A DNA stretch of 18,531 nucleotides from Corynebacterium sp. (GCF_030530965.1 NZ_JAUMTY010000046.1:1-18531), one strand, 5' to 3'; counted from the first letter of the stretch, positions 7,041-15,489 are shown. Translations and numbers: made by a program. Notes: a model not told the origin generated them from the letters alone.

Positions 7041-7823
7041 ATGAGTACTTCACAACGTAAAAGTATTTTTATATCGGGCGGGGCGTCGGGCATCGGCCGC
7101 GAAGTCGCACTCCGATTCCACAAGGAAGGCTGGATCGTCGGCGTGTACGACATCGACGCCGCTGCCCTCGAAGAACTGTCCCGCGATTACCCCGACATCA
7201 TCACCGGCGAACTCGATGTCACCAACTACAACCAGTGGGAGGAGGCGCTGGCAGACTTCACCGCGCACACCAGTGGGCGGCTGGATGTGCTCGATAACAA
7301 CGCCGGCATCATTGGCGACCACGACATCGTCGACCAGTCCCCCGAGATCATCAAGAAGCAGTGCGATATCAACTGCACCGGCGTCATCTATGGAGCACGT
7401 GCCGCACATCCGTACCTGTCACGCACGCCCGGCGCACACCTGGTCAATATGGGTTCCGCCGCGGCACTCTACGGCCAACCGCACATTACGCCGTATTCCG
7501 CGTCCAAGTTCTTCGTCACGGGGTTCACTCAGGCGCTGGACCTTGAGTGGAGGAAGAGCAAGATTCGCGTCGTCGCTCTTCAACCGCTGTGGGCACAAAC
7601 CGCTCTTGCCGACGTCGATGCCGCGTCGACGAAGCGACTCGGAGTGCGCATCACGCCGGAACAAGTGGCCGAGGTTGTGTGGAAAGCTGTTCACCCCGCG
7701 AATTTCTTTGAGCGGCAGCGGCATTTTTACTCCGTGTCCGGCCTTGACCTCACGTTGCGCTACCTGATTCGCCTTGTTCCGTCATTCGTTACCCGAAACG
7801 TCAACAAGTTCGTCGCCGGGTAG
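7041..7823 (+). CDS. short-chain dehydrogenase/reductase (SDR)
   Basis: A classical SDR of 260 residues. It has the cofactor loop SGGASGIG (12-19), NNAG (86-89), and the catalytic set Asn111, Ser139, Tyr152 and Lys156 (YSASK at 152-156). Asp37 at the end of the second beta strand (VYDID) favours NAD(H) over NADP(H) by the usual rule. The C-terminal tail (about 235-260) is hydrophobic and basic, and may touch the membrane. The substrate is unknown. Divergence from a GabD2-type dehydrogenase over 48 bp suggests an alcohol-to-aldehyde-to-acid pair, which is inference. It starts at ATG 7041 with no Shine-Dalgarno. It ends 10 bp before the DnaQ-like gene, so read-through is likely. Confidence 0.88.
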   Translation: MSTSQRKSIFISGGASGIGREVALRFHKEGWIVGVYDIDAAALEELSRDYPDIITGELDVTNYNQWEEALADFTAHTSGRLDVLDNNAGIIGDHDIVDQSPEIIKKQCDINCTGVIYGARAAHPYLSRTPGAHLVNMGSAAALYGQPHITPYSASKFFVTGFTQALDLEWRKSKIRVVALQPLWAQTALADVDAASTKRLGVRITPEQVAEVVWKAVHPANFFERQRHFYSVSGLDLTLRYLIRLVPSFVTRNVNKFVAG

Positions 7824-7826
7824 CAT
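7821..7826 (+). promoter_or_regulatory. -10 candidate of the DnaQ-like gene, leaderless
   Basis: TAGCAT overlaps the SDR stop codon and ends 7 nt before the ATG at 7834; there is no Shine-Dalgarno. The gene could be transcribed from here as well as by read-through from the SDR gene. Confidence 0.35.
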
Positions 7827-7833
7827 ATCGGGC

Positions 7834-9753
7834 ATGACATCGACCTCCGATCACTCCTCCACCAGCCGGGGCTCCGACGCTCGCACGTCACATTCACACG
7901 ACGTCGACCCCGACCGTGGGGGGAGCAACACCGGGGGTTCGCAGTCGAACGACGGGCATCGTCGTTCCCGCAATAATTCGCGTGCGCGTCGAGAGCGACG
8001 TCGACGCCGCGCCACCTATTCCGCGCAACACGGAAACAAGCAGCGACGTGCGAAGGAGGACTCGGGGAACAACACCTCGAACGGGTCCTCGGGTGAGGAT
8101 AACTCCAGCTCGCAGCATGGGAGGAAGAAGAATCGCCGACGGGCCCGGCGGCGGAGTAACCGGCCGGCCGCGGCACCCAACACCGGACAGCGCAGCCAAC
8201 AGCACGAACCCAAGGACCAGCGCCCGGCGCGACAGCAGGAACAGTCGGATTCTTCAACGCAGCAAGCTCGTCGGAAGCCCTCGTCGGGCACGCAACCATC
8301 ATCCGTAACCCGTGCGTCCGCAACGCGAAAGTCTGGAACCCGAGCGCCCGCAACCCCAGGCCCGCGCCGCGCTCACCGAGGATTGGCGGCCGAAGGTGTC
8401 ATCACGAATCCGGACAAGGACAAGTACAACGCCGGAAACACCCACGTGCGCTCGCCGCGGGAACCCATCCCGTCCATCGAGGACGCGCCGATGGTGGCCG
8501 TCGTACTACGCACAACTAACATCCACCCGTCGACCGGCCGCATGTTGGCCCTCGACGCCGCATTTTTCGACGCCGACGGCCTGCCTGTGTCCAACTGGCA
8601 ACGGGTCTTCAACACCGACGCCGACCCCGGCCCCCTCCACCTCTTCGGCCTCGCCCCCGATGCTTTCCGCACAGCCCCGCGCTTCAGCTCCACGCTCCGG
8701 CAAATCGATCGCGTTATCGACGGCCGCGTGCTGATCGTCCACGACACCGCCACCACCTGGGGTTTCATCGCGCAGGAGGCACGCCGGACGGTCCGTTCCG
8801 CGTCGGCAAAAAACCGTCGCCAGCGCAGGCGTCGCCATAATGGGCACGTCCCCCGCCCAGTATCGATCATCGACACACAAGCGACGGCTCGGCGGCAGGG
8901 GCTGCCGATCGCCGAAACTCGCCTGCGGGGCATTGCGGCCGCTTACAATCTTGTCGACGACACACTTCCGGCGACCACAGTGCTGGACATGGGCTCCTCA
9001 CCCGATGCGTACACGACGCTTCCCGGCGTTGGGGCCGAGGCATCTGAACGGCGACGCAGCATCGACCCCCTGCAGCTTCTCGAGGCCGACGCTGTTCTGG
9101 TGGGTGAGCTGGCCATGGAACAGCTTGATCGCGCCGGGATTGAGCCCATTAACGCTGCGGCGTTTGCGTTGCACGAAGCGCGCGAGCGTCGTGGGGATGA
9201 CCGTGGCGACTCGGGACGTGGCGACGAAGATCACAGCGACGAGAACGGCGTCGGCAAGAACGACGGTAACGAGAACCGCGTCGACCGTCGCGCTGCAGAC
9301 TATGCTCCTACCCCGCTGGTGTGGGCCGATGATGACGCCTGGGACAACGTCGATAAGCGTGATCCGCATGACCTGCGGGCGGATCGAGTGGGGCTGCAGC
9401 GGTCGGCAATACGAATTGATGCGGCATTAGCCCCGGTCATTACGCCTAACCCGGGTGTGTGGTCGCCCGGTCAGAAGTTGAAGCGCGGGATGGTTTTCAC
9501 GGTCGCTCCCGAAGTGGATATGAATCCTGATGATCTGATCGAAGCGGCTGTGCGGGCTGGGCTGACTTATTCCGAAAAGCTAACCCGGGAGACGTCGTTG
9601 GTCGTGTTCAATGGCACGGGCCACGGATTAGAACACGATGGGGCTCCCCATGAGGGGCGCGCGTTGCACGCGCATAGGAAGGGCATTCCCCTGGTTCGCG
9701 ACACCGAGTTTATGCGTCTGGCAGAGGAAGCTACCGACGCCGAGCAGCGATAA
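7834..9753 (+). CDS. DnaQ/DEDDh exonuclease-like protein with BRCT domain, probably inactive
   Basis: 639 residues. About 1-190 is low complexity, rich in Ser, Arg, Gln and Asn, and looks disordered. A DEDDh fold follows at about 218-430. Its motifs are degenerate: motif I reads VVLRTTNIHP (Val224 and Arg226 where Asp and Glu belong), motif II reads HDTATTWGF (Thr308 where Asp belongs), and motif III keeps a possible Asp419 but has Gln414 instead of His. A charged insert rich in Asp, Gly, Arg and Asn lies near 450-490. The C-terminal 95 residues look like a BRCT domain (GMVFTVAPEV, TSLVVFNG, KGIPLVRDTEFM). Corynebacteria carry a gene annotated as DNA polymerase III epsilon-related beside leuA and murT. 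I chose ATG 7834 over an in-frame start 60 bp upstream, which lies inside the SDR gene. A scaffold or DNA-binding role is more likely than proofreading. Confidence 0.75.
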   Translation: MTSTSDHSSTSRGSDARTSHSHDVDPDRGGSNTGGSQSNDGHRRSRNNSRARRERRRRRATYSAQHGNKQRRAKEDSGNNTSNGSSGEDNSSSQHGRKKNRRRARRRSNRPAAAPNTGQRSQQHEPKDQRPARQQEQSDSSTQQARRKPSSGTQPSSVTRASATRKSGTRAPATPGPRRAHRGLAAEGVITNPDKDKYNAGNTHVRSPREPIPSIEDAPMVAVVLRTTNIHPSTGRMLALDAAFFDADGLPVSNWQRVFNTDADPGPLHLFGLAPDAFRTAPRFSSTLRQIDRVIDGRVLIVHDTATTWGFIAQEARRTVRSASAKNRRQRRRRHNGHVPRPVSIIDTQATARRQGLPIAETRLRGIAAAYNLVDDTLPATTVLDMGSSPDAYTTLPGVGAEASERRRSIDPLQLLEADAVLVGELAMEQLDRAGIEPINAAAFALHEARERRGDDRGDSGRGDEDHSDENGVGKNDGNENRVDRRAADYAPTPLVWADDDAWDNVDKRDPHDLRADRVGLQRSAIRIDAALAPVITPNPGVWSPGQKLKRGMVFTVAPEVDMNPDDLIEAAVRAGLTYSEKLTRETSLVVFNGTGHGLEHDGAPHEGRALHAHRKGIPLVRDTEFMRLAEEATDAEQR

Positions 9754-9856
9754 ACCGCGCCCGACCAGCCGTAACTCGCACTCCCGGCAGGACAAGCGGC
9801 CTCGAAAAGGATTCACAATGCTCCCGGACTGAAGTGGCATGTGTCCGGCAGCCACG

Positions 9857-9862
9857 TATTCT
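9857..9862 (+). promoter_or_regulatory. -10 candidate of the murT operon, leaderless
   Basis: TATTCT ends 6 nt before ATG 9869, which puts the transcription start on the A of the start codon. The 115-bp gap after the DnaQ-like gene holds no clear terminator. This is a candidate promoter for murT-gatD-tmsA. Confidence 0.45.
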
Positions 9863-9868
9863 AGGACA

Positions 9869-11395
9869 ATGACCGAAAACTCGGATTCCACTCGTTCTGG
9901 CGTACGGGAACGCGCCGTGAACTCGCTGCACGCGTTCCGTCAGCGCGCTGACCAGGCACTTCGCTCCAGCGCGGATAGTGTCAGTGACTCCCTGGAAGCT
10001 CGGATCACGAGCGTGACCAGCGATACTCCGAAGGCCCAATTAAACACTCAGGGTCGGGCCGCTCTTGCTCTTGCCGACGCAGCTACGTGGGCCTCGAAGA
10101 AAACGGGCCGTGGCTCAGGCGGGATGATCGGCGGGATGATTGCCGCAGCGATTGATCCGATGATCATGGGCCGGATCAATGCGGGGCGCCCCGTCGCGTT
10201 GGTGACGGGAACGAACGGTAAGTCCACAACGACGCGGATGCTCGCGGCTGCCGCGCGCACCGCTTTCACCACCGCCACCAATGAGGGCGGGGACAACATG
10301 GACGCGGGCGTCGTCTCGGCGCTGCGTGCAGGTGGCGATTATGACGTCGCCACGTTGGAAGTCGATGAAATGCACGTGCCGGCCATTGCCGACAAGCTGG
10401 ATCCGCAGGTGCTGGTTCTTCTCAATTTGAGCCGTGACCAGCTGGATCGCGTGGGAGAGATCAACAGTATTGAGCGGGCGCTGCGGGGTGCGGTGAATAA
10501 GCACCCCAACATGACCGTGGTGGCTAACTGTGACGATGTCATGGTGACCTCGGCTGCGTGGGATAGTCCGAACGTGGTGTGGGTGTCGGCTGGCTTGGGT
10601 TGGCAGGGTGAATCGACATCGTGCCCGCGTACGGGTGGTGCGATTATTCGTCGCGAGGTGTCGGACGAGTCGGATTCGACCAACCATGTTGAGTGGTATG
10701 CGGCGAAGCCTCTGCCCGATGGCTCCGAGTTCCGACGCCCCTCCCCGGATTATTCAATGACGCCCGACGGGCTGCGTATCGATTCTGCGTCCGCGGCAAA
10801 GGCGACGGGTTTGCCGGTGGGAACTGTTCTGCCTCTGACTTTGTCACTACCGGGGGACGCGAACCGTGGCAACGCAGCCCAAGCTGTGGTGGCCGCGTTG
10901 GCCTTGGGCGCGGACGTGAAGAAAGGCCTGGCGGCGACCGAAAACGTGCAGTCCGTGGCCGGCCGTTATTCCACGGTGTCGTATGCCGGGCGCGACGTTC
11001 ATCTGTTGCTCGCGAAGAATCCTGCTGGCTGGCAAGAGGCGCTGAGCATGGTTGATCGGTCCGCGGATGGCCTGGTCATTGCGACAAATGGGCAGGTCGC
11101 CGACGGTGTGGATCTGTCTTGGCTATGGGACGTTCGGTTTGAGAATCTCGACGAGTTAGCGGTGGTCGCCGCCGGTGAACGCGGTGCTGACCTGGCCGTT
11201 CGGCTGGGATACGCTGGCGTCCGCCACCAACTGGTGAAGGATGCATTGGAAGCAATCAGAACGTGCCCGCCGGGTCGGGTGGAAGTGCTGGCCAACTACA
11301 CGGCCTTCCGCGACCTCAAGCGCGCCCTTGACCGGGCCGTCGCCAAGGAGTCGAAGCAGAACACCGCAGACAAGGAGGACACCGATGCCCGCTAA
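9869..11395 (+). CDS. murT: lipid II isoglutaminyl synthase, Mur-ligase subunit MurT
   Basis: With GatD it amidates the alpha-carboxyl of D-Glu in lipid II at the inner face of the membrane. MurT binds lipid II and ATP. The ATP loop GTNGKSTT is at about 114-121 (Lys118), followed by DEMHVP, NLSRDQLDRVGE and the C-terminal DUF1727-type part with LAKNPAGWQE and WLWDVRFE. The family's zinc ribbon near 245-280 normally has two CxxC pairs. Here only Cys252 of the first remains (CPRT, Thr255), and the second is absent. Length is 508 residues from ATG 9869; the upstream in-frame start at 9839 lies before the likely promoter. It overlaps gatD by 11 bp, and the gatD ribosome site lies within its last codons, so the two are translationally coupled. 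Confidence 0.93.
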   Translation: MTENSDSTRSGVRERAVNSLHAFRQRADQALRSSADSVSDSLEARITSVTSDTPKAQLNTQGRAALALADAATWASKKTGRGSGGMIGGMIAAAIDPMIMGRINAGRPVALVTGTNGKSTTTRMLAAAARTAFTTATNEGGDNMDAGVVSALRAGGDYDVATLEVDEMHVPAIADKLDPQVLVLLNLSRDQLDRVGEINSIERALRGAVNKHPNMTVVANCDDVMVTSAAWDSPNVVWVSAGLGWQGESTSCPRTGGAIIRREVSDESDSTNHVEWYAAKPLPDGSEFRRPSPDYSMTPDGLRIDSASAAKATGLPVGTVLPLTLSLPGDANRGNAAQAVVAALALGADVKKGLAATENVQSVAGRYSTVSYAGRDVHLLLAKNPAGWQEALSMVDRSADGLVIATNGQVADGVDLSWLWDVRFENLDELAVVAAGERGADLAVRLGYAGVRHQLVKDALEAIRTCPPGRVEVLANYTAFRDLKRALDRAVAKESKQNTADKEDTDAR

Positions 11396-12341
11396 AACCC
11401 ACGCTGTGTCTTCGCCGTCAGGTTCGCGGCGGTCATCATCGCAGTTCCAGATCGGCCTGATTTTGCCCGATGTGTTGGGCACCTATGGCGACGACGGCAA
11501 CGCGCTGATTGTGCGTCAACGCCTGCGCCTCCGCGGGGTAGCGGCGGAGATTGTTCCGATTCATCTTGGCGACCCCGTGCCGGACAGTTTGGATTTGTAC
11601 ACCGTCGGCGGTGGTGAGGATACTGCCCAGATTCTTGCTTCCGAGCATCTTCGTGCCGACGGGGGAATTATTCGCGCTGCGAACAAAGGCACCCCGATCC
11701 TTGCTATTTGCGCTGGTCTGCAGGTGTTTGGGCAATCCTTCCGCGCCTCCGGTTCCATGGTGGATGGCCTTGGGCTGCTGGATGCGACGACGTCGAGCCT
11801 GAAGGTCCGCATGATCGGCGAGCTTCGCTCGGAGCCGCTTCAGGCTGAGCAGCAGGACGCAGGATCATCACAGGACGCGACGTCGGCACGAGTCAATGAC
11901 TTCACGCGTGGTCTGACTGACCAACTCACTGGTTTTGCGAACCACATGGGTGCGACGATTTTGGGCTCGGACGCCCGCCCGCTGGGACGTGTGCTTCACG
12001 GCACGGGCAACTGTGATGCGTACGGCGCAGAGGCGGTCCACCTTGAGGGCGATGACGCTGATTATCAGACCTCTGCCGAAGGGGCCGTCCAAGGATCGAT
12101 TATTGCGACGTACATGCATGGCCCGGCGCTAGCGAGGAATCCGCAGCTTGCCGACGTGCTTATCGCTCGGGCGCTCGGTGTGGAGGTTGATGATCTCCCA
12201 CCGCTGGGCGATGACATCGATCCATCGATTCGTGGCGGCCTGGATAGCCTGGATATGGGGTCGAGACATCTCGAATTAGCTAGGGAATTAAACAATGAGG
12301 TGTCGCAGCTTCGCCGGGAGCGCATAGACTTTACGTCATGA
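11385..12341 (+). CDS. gatD: lipid II isoglutaminyl synthase, glutamine amidotransferase subunit GatD
   Basis: Class I glutamine amidotransferase that supplies ammonia to MurT for lipid II amidation. The N-terminal part is FQIGLILPDVLGTYGDDGNA. The nucleophile is Cys109 in AICAGLQVF and the catalytic His is His245 in TYMHGPALARNP. At 318 residues it is longer than the roughly 245-residue staphylococcal form. The extra length comes from a Ser-rich N-terminal tail (about 20 residues), a Gln/Ser/Asp-rich loop near 150-170, and a C-terminal extension with coiled-coil character (ELARELNNEVSQLRRER). The start is ATG 11385, with an excellent AAGGAGG 6 nt upstream; longer in-frame starts lie inside murT. 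The stop overlaps the start of the FAD oxidoreductase by 4 bp (ATGA). Confidence 0.94.
   Translation: MPAKTHAVSSPSGSRRSSSQFQIGLILPDVLGTYGDDGNALIVRQRLRLRGVAAEIVPIHLGDPVPDSLDLYTVGGGEDTAQILASEHLRADGGIIRAANKGTPILAICAGLQVFGQSFRASGSMVDGLGLLDATTSSLKVRMIGELRSEPLQAEQQDAGSSQDATSARVNDFTRGLTDQLTGFANHMGATILGSDARPLGRVLHGTGNCDAYGAEAVHLEGDDADYQTSAEGAVQGSIIATYMHGPALARNPQLADVLIARALGVEVDDLPPLGDDIDPSIRGGLDSLDMGSRHLELARELNNEVSQLRRERIDFTS
12325..12330 (+). promoter_or_regulatory. -10 candidate of tmsA, leaderless, inside gatD
   Basis: TAGACT ends 7 nt before ATG 12338 and lies in the last codons of gatD. tmsA could thus be expressed from its own leaderless mRNA as well as by coupling through the ATGA overlap. Confidence 0.35.
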
Positions 12342-14017
12342 CTTTGCGTGACCATCTCCGCCCCTCTGCTCTTTTTGGTGACTCCGCCCTTGGCACTACC
12401 GCCCGATCTGCGGCGGAAGGGTTATCCAGTGTCGCGGTCTCTGGGGTCTCGCGTGTGGGCAGCCATATCGGGGTTGATCCCGATGTCGTTCCGGGGCCGC
12501 GGGGTGGTCTTCCTCCGGAGGAGTTAACGGCTGCGCATTGGGGTAATGGGTCCCGGCGCGTCATCGATCCCATTGGGTGGTTTGAACACCAAAAAGGTAT
12601 CGATGAGCTTCAGAAATCTTTTGACGCTATTCCGTCAGAAGCGCAGGTGAGGTTGGCGAAGAAAACGTCGAACCTTTTCCGCTCTCGAACAGCAACAAAG
12701 ACACCCGGTTTGAACGTCGAGGGCCTTGGCCGGGTCATTGCCGTGGATACAAAAGCACAGACTGCCGACGTTCAAGGCATGTGCACCTATGAAAACCTTG
12801 TGGATACCTTACTTCCGTTTGGTTTCGCGCCCTATGTTGTGCCCGAGTTGAAGACCATCACACTGGGCGGCGCTATTACCGGCATGGGCGTGGAGTCCAG
12901 CTGTTTCCGCAATGGTCTGCCCCACGAATCCGTCATCGAGATGGATATTCTGACTGGCACGGGCGATATTGTGACCTGTAGTCCCATCGAAAATGTTGAT
13001 CTTTTCCGTGCTTATCCCAATTCGTATGGTTCATTAGGTTATGCGGTTCGGATCAAAATAAAGATTGAGAAAATTAAACCGTTCGTGGAGCTTAGGCACG
13101 TTCGCTTTCACGACCTCACCTCTATTGCCGCCGCTATTGACAGCATTGTGTCCAGCCACGAGTACGACGGCGAGCATGTCGATTATTTAGATGGTGTGGT
13201 GTTCTCCCCTACCGAAGGCTATCTGGTCTTGGGTCGGCAATCGTCGGACGTTCCGCCTCGAGTGTCCGATTACACGCGTGAGCACATTTATTACCGCTCC
13301 CTGCAGCACCCCGAGGGCACGACTCGCGACACGCTGACCATGCATGATTATCTGTGGCGGTGGGATACGGACTGGTTCTGGTGCTCGCGCGCGTTCGGTG
13401 CGCAGAATCCCACGATCCGTCGGATGTGGCCTGATGGGCTGTTGCGGTCGTCGTTCTATTGGAAAATCGTGGGCGCCGATAAACGGTGGGATTTGGCGGA
13501 CCGGATTGAGGCTCACCATGGCCGCCCCGCCCGTGAGCGCGTCGTTCAGGATGTCGAAGTGACGACGGATAAGGTTCCGGAGTTCCTGGAGTGGTTCTTC
13601 CAGGCCAGCGAGATCCAGCCAGTGTGGTTGTGCCCGATCAAGCTGGCGGAAGAGTCGTCATCGTTGACGACGCGCGGCAATGTGTTGTCCTCTGATGTTG
13701 CCCTGGCAGACGGCGCTGGTTCCCATCCGTGGCCGCTGTACCCATTGTCCGTGGGTGATGTGTGGGTCAATATCGGCTTTTGGTCCTCGGTGCCCGTGGA
13801 TTTGACGGATGATCCGCAGCCCGGCGCGTTTAATCGTGTTATTGAAAGAAAGATTCGCGACTTGGGTGGGCATAAGTCACTCTATTCGGAGGCTTTTTAT
13901 TCGAAAGAGGAATTTTCCGCTCTTTATGGCGGCAGTATTCCCGAGCTGGTGAAGAACATTTATGACCCGAACCATCGTTTCCCTGGTCTTTTCGACAAAG
14001 CAGTAGGCGGAAAATAA
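12338..14017 (+). CDS. tmsA: FAD-binding oxidoreductase for 10-methyl fatty acid synthesis (TmsA/BfaA type)
   Basis: 559 residues. An FAD-binding domain of the PCMH/GlcD type is at about 105-245, with LGRVIAVD, VPELKTITLGGAITGMGVES and GSLGYAVRIKIKIEK. It resembles mycobacterial Rv0449c-type proteins (BfaA/TmsA) and, more distantly, DHCR24. In that family it reduces the 10-methylene group, made on phospholipid oleate by the SAM methyltransferase TmsB/BfaB, to a 10-methyl group (tuberculostearic acid). Two such methyltransferases follow directly, which strongly supports the assignment. The first 65 residues are not conserved in any domain I recognise. No signal peptide or clear membrane segment is seen, so peripheral association with the inner leaflet is likely. 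ATG 12338 overlaps the gatD stop. Function is by analogy; the substrate chain is not readable. Confidence 0.82.
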   Translation: MTLRDHLRPSALFGDSALGTTARSAAEGLSSVAVSGVSRVGSHIGVDPDVVPGPRGGLPPEELTAAHWGNGSRRVIDPIGWFEHQKGIDELQKSFDAIPSEAQVRLAKKTSNLFRSRTATKTPGLNVEGLGRVIAVDTKAQTADVQGMCTYENLVDTLLPFGFAPYVVPELKTITLGGAITGMGVESSCFRNGLPHESVIEMDILTGTGDIVTCSPIENVDLFRAYPNSYGSLGYAVRIKIKIEKIKPFVELRHVRFHDLTSIAAAIDSIVSSHEYDGEHVDYLDGVVFSPTEGYLVLGRQSSDVPPRVSDYTREHIYYRSLQHPEGTTRDTLTMHDYLWRWDTDWFWCSRAFGAQNPTIRRMWPDGLLRSSFYWKIVGADKRWDLADRIEAHHGRPARERVVQDVEVTTDKVPEFLEWFFQASEIQPVWLCPIKLAEESSSLTTRGNVLSSDVALADGAGSHPWPLYPLSVGDVWVNIGFWSSVPVDLTDDPQPGAFNRVIERKIRDLGGHKSLYSEAFYSKEEFSALYGGSIPELVKNIYDPNHRFPGLFDKAVGGK

Positions 14018-14184
14018 GCGAATTCCGCCCGACGTGGCCAGGGAAGCGCTCAGTACTACTATGGTTGTAACTATTTGCGACGCGATGACGCTACCGACAC
14101 ACGAGGTCATTAGGCCAATACCTGCCGTGTAGCGCCATTGCGCCAGCCGAATACCTGAGGACGAAGAGAAAAGAGTCGGGCGCA
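14018..14184. other. 167-bp gap between tmsA and the first tmsB
   Basis: It holds no ORF of note. TACTAT (14057-14062) is a possible -10 without a convincing -35. The local sequence around 14054-14076 is AT-richer than its surroundings and has partial dyad symmetry. No hairpin with a T-tract is seen, so I cannot say whether tmsA and tmsB are co-transcribed. Confidence 0.3.
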
Positions 14185-15489
14185 TTGAGTATGACTGTCG
14201 CAGATATCATCGCATCTATTACGAAAGGGCCGCTGCCATTCAAGGTGGAGGCTTATGACGGAAGCTCCATTGGTTCGGGCGATATTACTGTCCGTCTGGA
14301 AAACGAGGATGCTCTGGCCTATATCGCGACGGCACCGGGCGATTTAGGACTTGCCCGCGCTTATGTGACGGGCGCATTGACTGTTGAGGGCAAAGGATCT
14401 CATCCTGCCCATCCGTATGACCTTTTCGACGATTTACAAAAGGCGTATTCAACCGTTTCGATCTCTAAGAATCCTCGTGTGATTGCCAAACTGATCCGTG
14501 AATTACGCAATCATCACGCTTTCCGACGCCTTCCCATCCCCCACCAGGAAGTTATCCCCGGGTGGCACAAGGCTCTCCGGGGTGCGATGGAGGGAGTGGC
14601 GAAGTCGACTCGTCGGCACTCTAAGGCTCGCGATGCACAAGCGATTAGCCATCATTATGACGTTTCCAATAGCTTTTACGAGCATTTCTTAGGGCCATCG
14701 ATGACGTACACCTGTGCGTGCTACCCCACTGAAAATGCAACATTGGAAGAGGCTCAAGAAAACAAATACCGGTTGGTGTTTGACAAGTTGCGGCTGAAAG
14801 AGGGCGATCGCCTTCTTGATGTCGGTTGTGGTTGGGGCGGAATGGTCCGCTACGCGGCCAAGCGTGGCGTTCATGCGTTGGGCGTGACGCTGTCTCATGC
14901 GCAGGCTGAGTGGGCGAATGAAGAAATTAAGCGTCAGGGCCTGGAGGAATTCGCGGAGGTCCGCTACCAGGATTATCGCGATGTTCCCGAGAGTGATTTC
15001 GACGCTGTTTCTGCTATCGGCATTTTGGAGCACATTGGTCCGAAGAATTATCGATCATTCTTTAGCTTCCTTTATGGCAAATTGCGGCCTGAAGGAATGA
15101 TCCTTAACCACTGCATTACCCGGCCACATAACCGCCCGACGCGAACGGGGCAGTTCATTGGACGCTACATTTTCCCCGACGGCGAGCTCACCGGCGCGGG
15201 CACCATCATCACCCGCATGCAGGACGTCGGTTTTGATGTTGTTCATGAGGAAGATCTGCGGCCGCATTATGCCCACACGCTGCGTGATTGGTGCCTGAAT
15301 CTTCAGAAGAATTGGGACGAGGCCAGCACGTTGGTGGAGCCGTCCACGGCGCGGTTGTTCGGTCTGTACATGGCCGGCTCCGAGTGGGGCTTCGACCACA
15401 ACATCATTCAGCTCCACCAGGTGTTGGGGCAGAAACTTCCCGACGATGGGACGTGGAATCTTCCGCTGCGCCCCTGGTGGAAAGCGTAG
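14185..15489 (+). CDS. tmsB: SAM-dependent fatty acid methyltransferase, CFA-synthase family, copy 1 (TmsB/BfaB type)
   Basis: 434 residues. An N-terminal domain (about 1-130; AYDGSSIGSGD, YIATAPGDLGLARAYVTG) precedes a CFA-synthase methyltransferase domain. Motifs are ISHHYDVSNSFYE, GPSMTYTCACYP, the SAM loop LLDVGCGWGG (210-219), GILEHIG (Glu282) and NHCITRP (His309, Cys310). The last two resemble active-site motifs of cyclopropane synthases. Beside TmsA it is predicted to methylenate C10 of oleoyl phospholipid rather than make a cyclopropane. The sequence alone cannot exclude cyclopropanation. The start is uncertain: TTG 14185 sits 9 nt after AAAAGAG, while ATG 14191 is 15 nt away. It is followed 34 bp later by a paralogue about 70% identical by eye in the catalytic part. 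Confidence 0.88.
   Translation: MSMTVADIIASITKGPLPFKVEAYDGSSIGSGDITVRLENEDALAYIATAPGDLGLARAYVTGALTVEGKGSHPAHPYDLFDDLQKAYSTVSISKNPRVIAKLIRELRNHHAFRRLPIPHQEVIPGWHKALRGAMEGVAKSTRRHSKARDAQAISHHYDVSNSFYEHFLGPSMTYTCACYPTENATLEEAQENKYRLVFDKLRLKEGDRLLDVGCGWGGMVRYAAKRGVHALGVTLSHAQAEWANEEIKRQGLEEFAEVRYQDYRDVPESDFDAVSAIGILEHIGPKNYRSFFSFLYGKLRPEGMILNHCITRPHNRPTRTGQFIGRYIFPDGELTGAGTIITRMQDVGFDVVHEEDLRPHYAHTLRDWCLNLQKNWDEASTLVEPSTARLFGLYMAGSEWGFDHNIIQLHQVLGQKLPDDGTWNLPLRPWWKA

Noticed and set aside
7774..7833. An upstream in-frame start adding 20 residues to the DnaQ-like protein
   Set aside because: It would overlap the SDR C-terminal codons by 50 bp and adds only sequence read from another frame of that gene. 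ATG 7834 directly follows the SDR stop.
8373..8933. Antisense frames of 124-186 codons within the DnaQ-like gene
   Set aside because: They are Arg/Ser-rich translations without domains, typical of reverse frames in GC-rich repetitive coding sequence.
9839..9868. An upstream in-frame start extending murT by 10 residues
   Set aside because: The extension (MCPAATYSRT) covers the TATTCT -10 candidate, has no ribosome site, and is unlike the family's N terminus. ATG 9869 is preferred.
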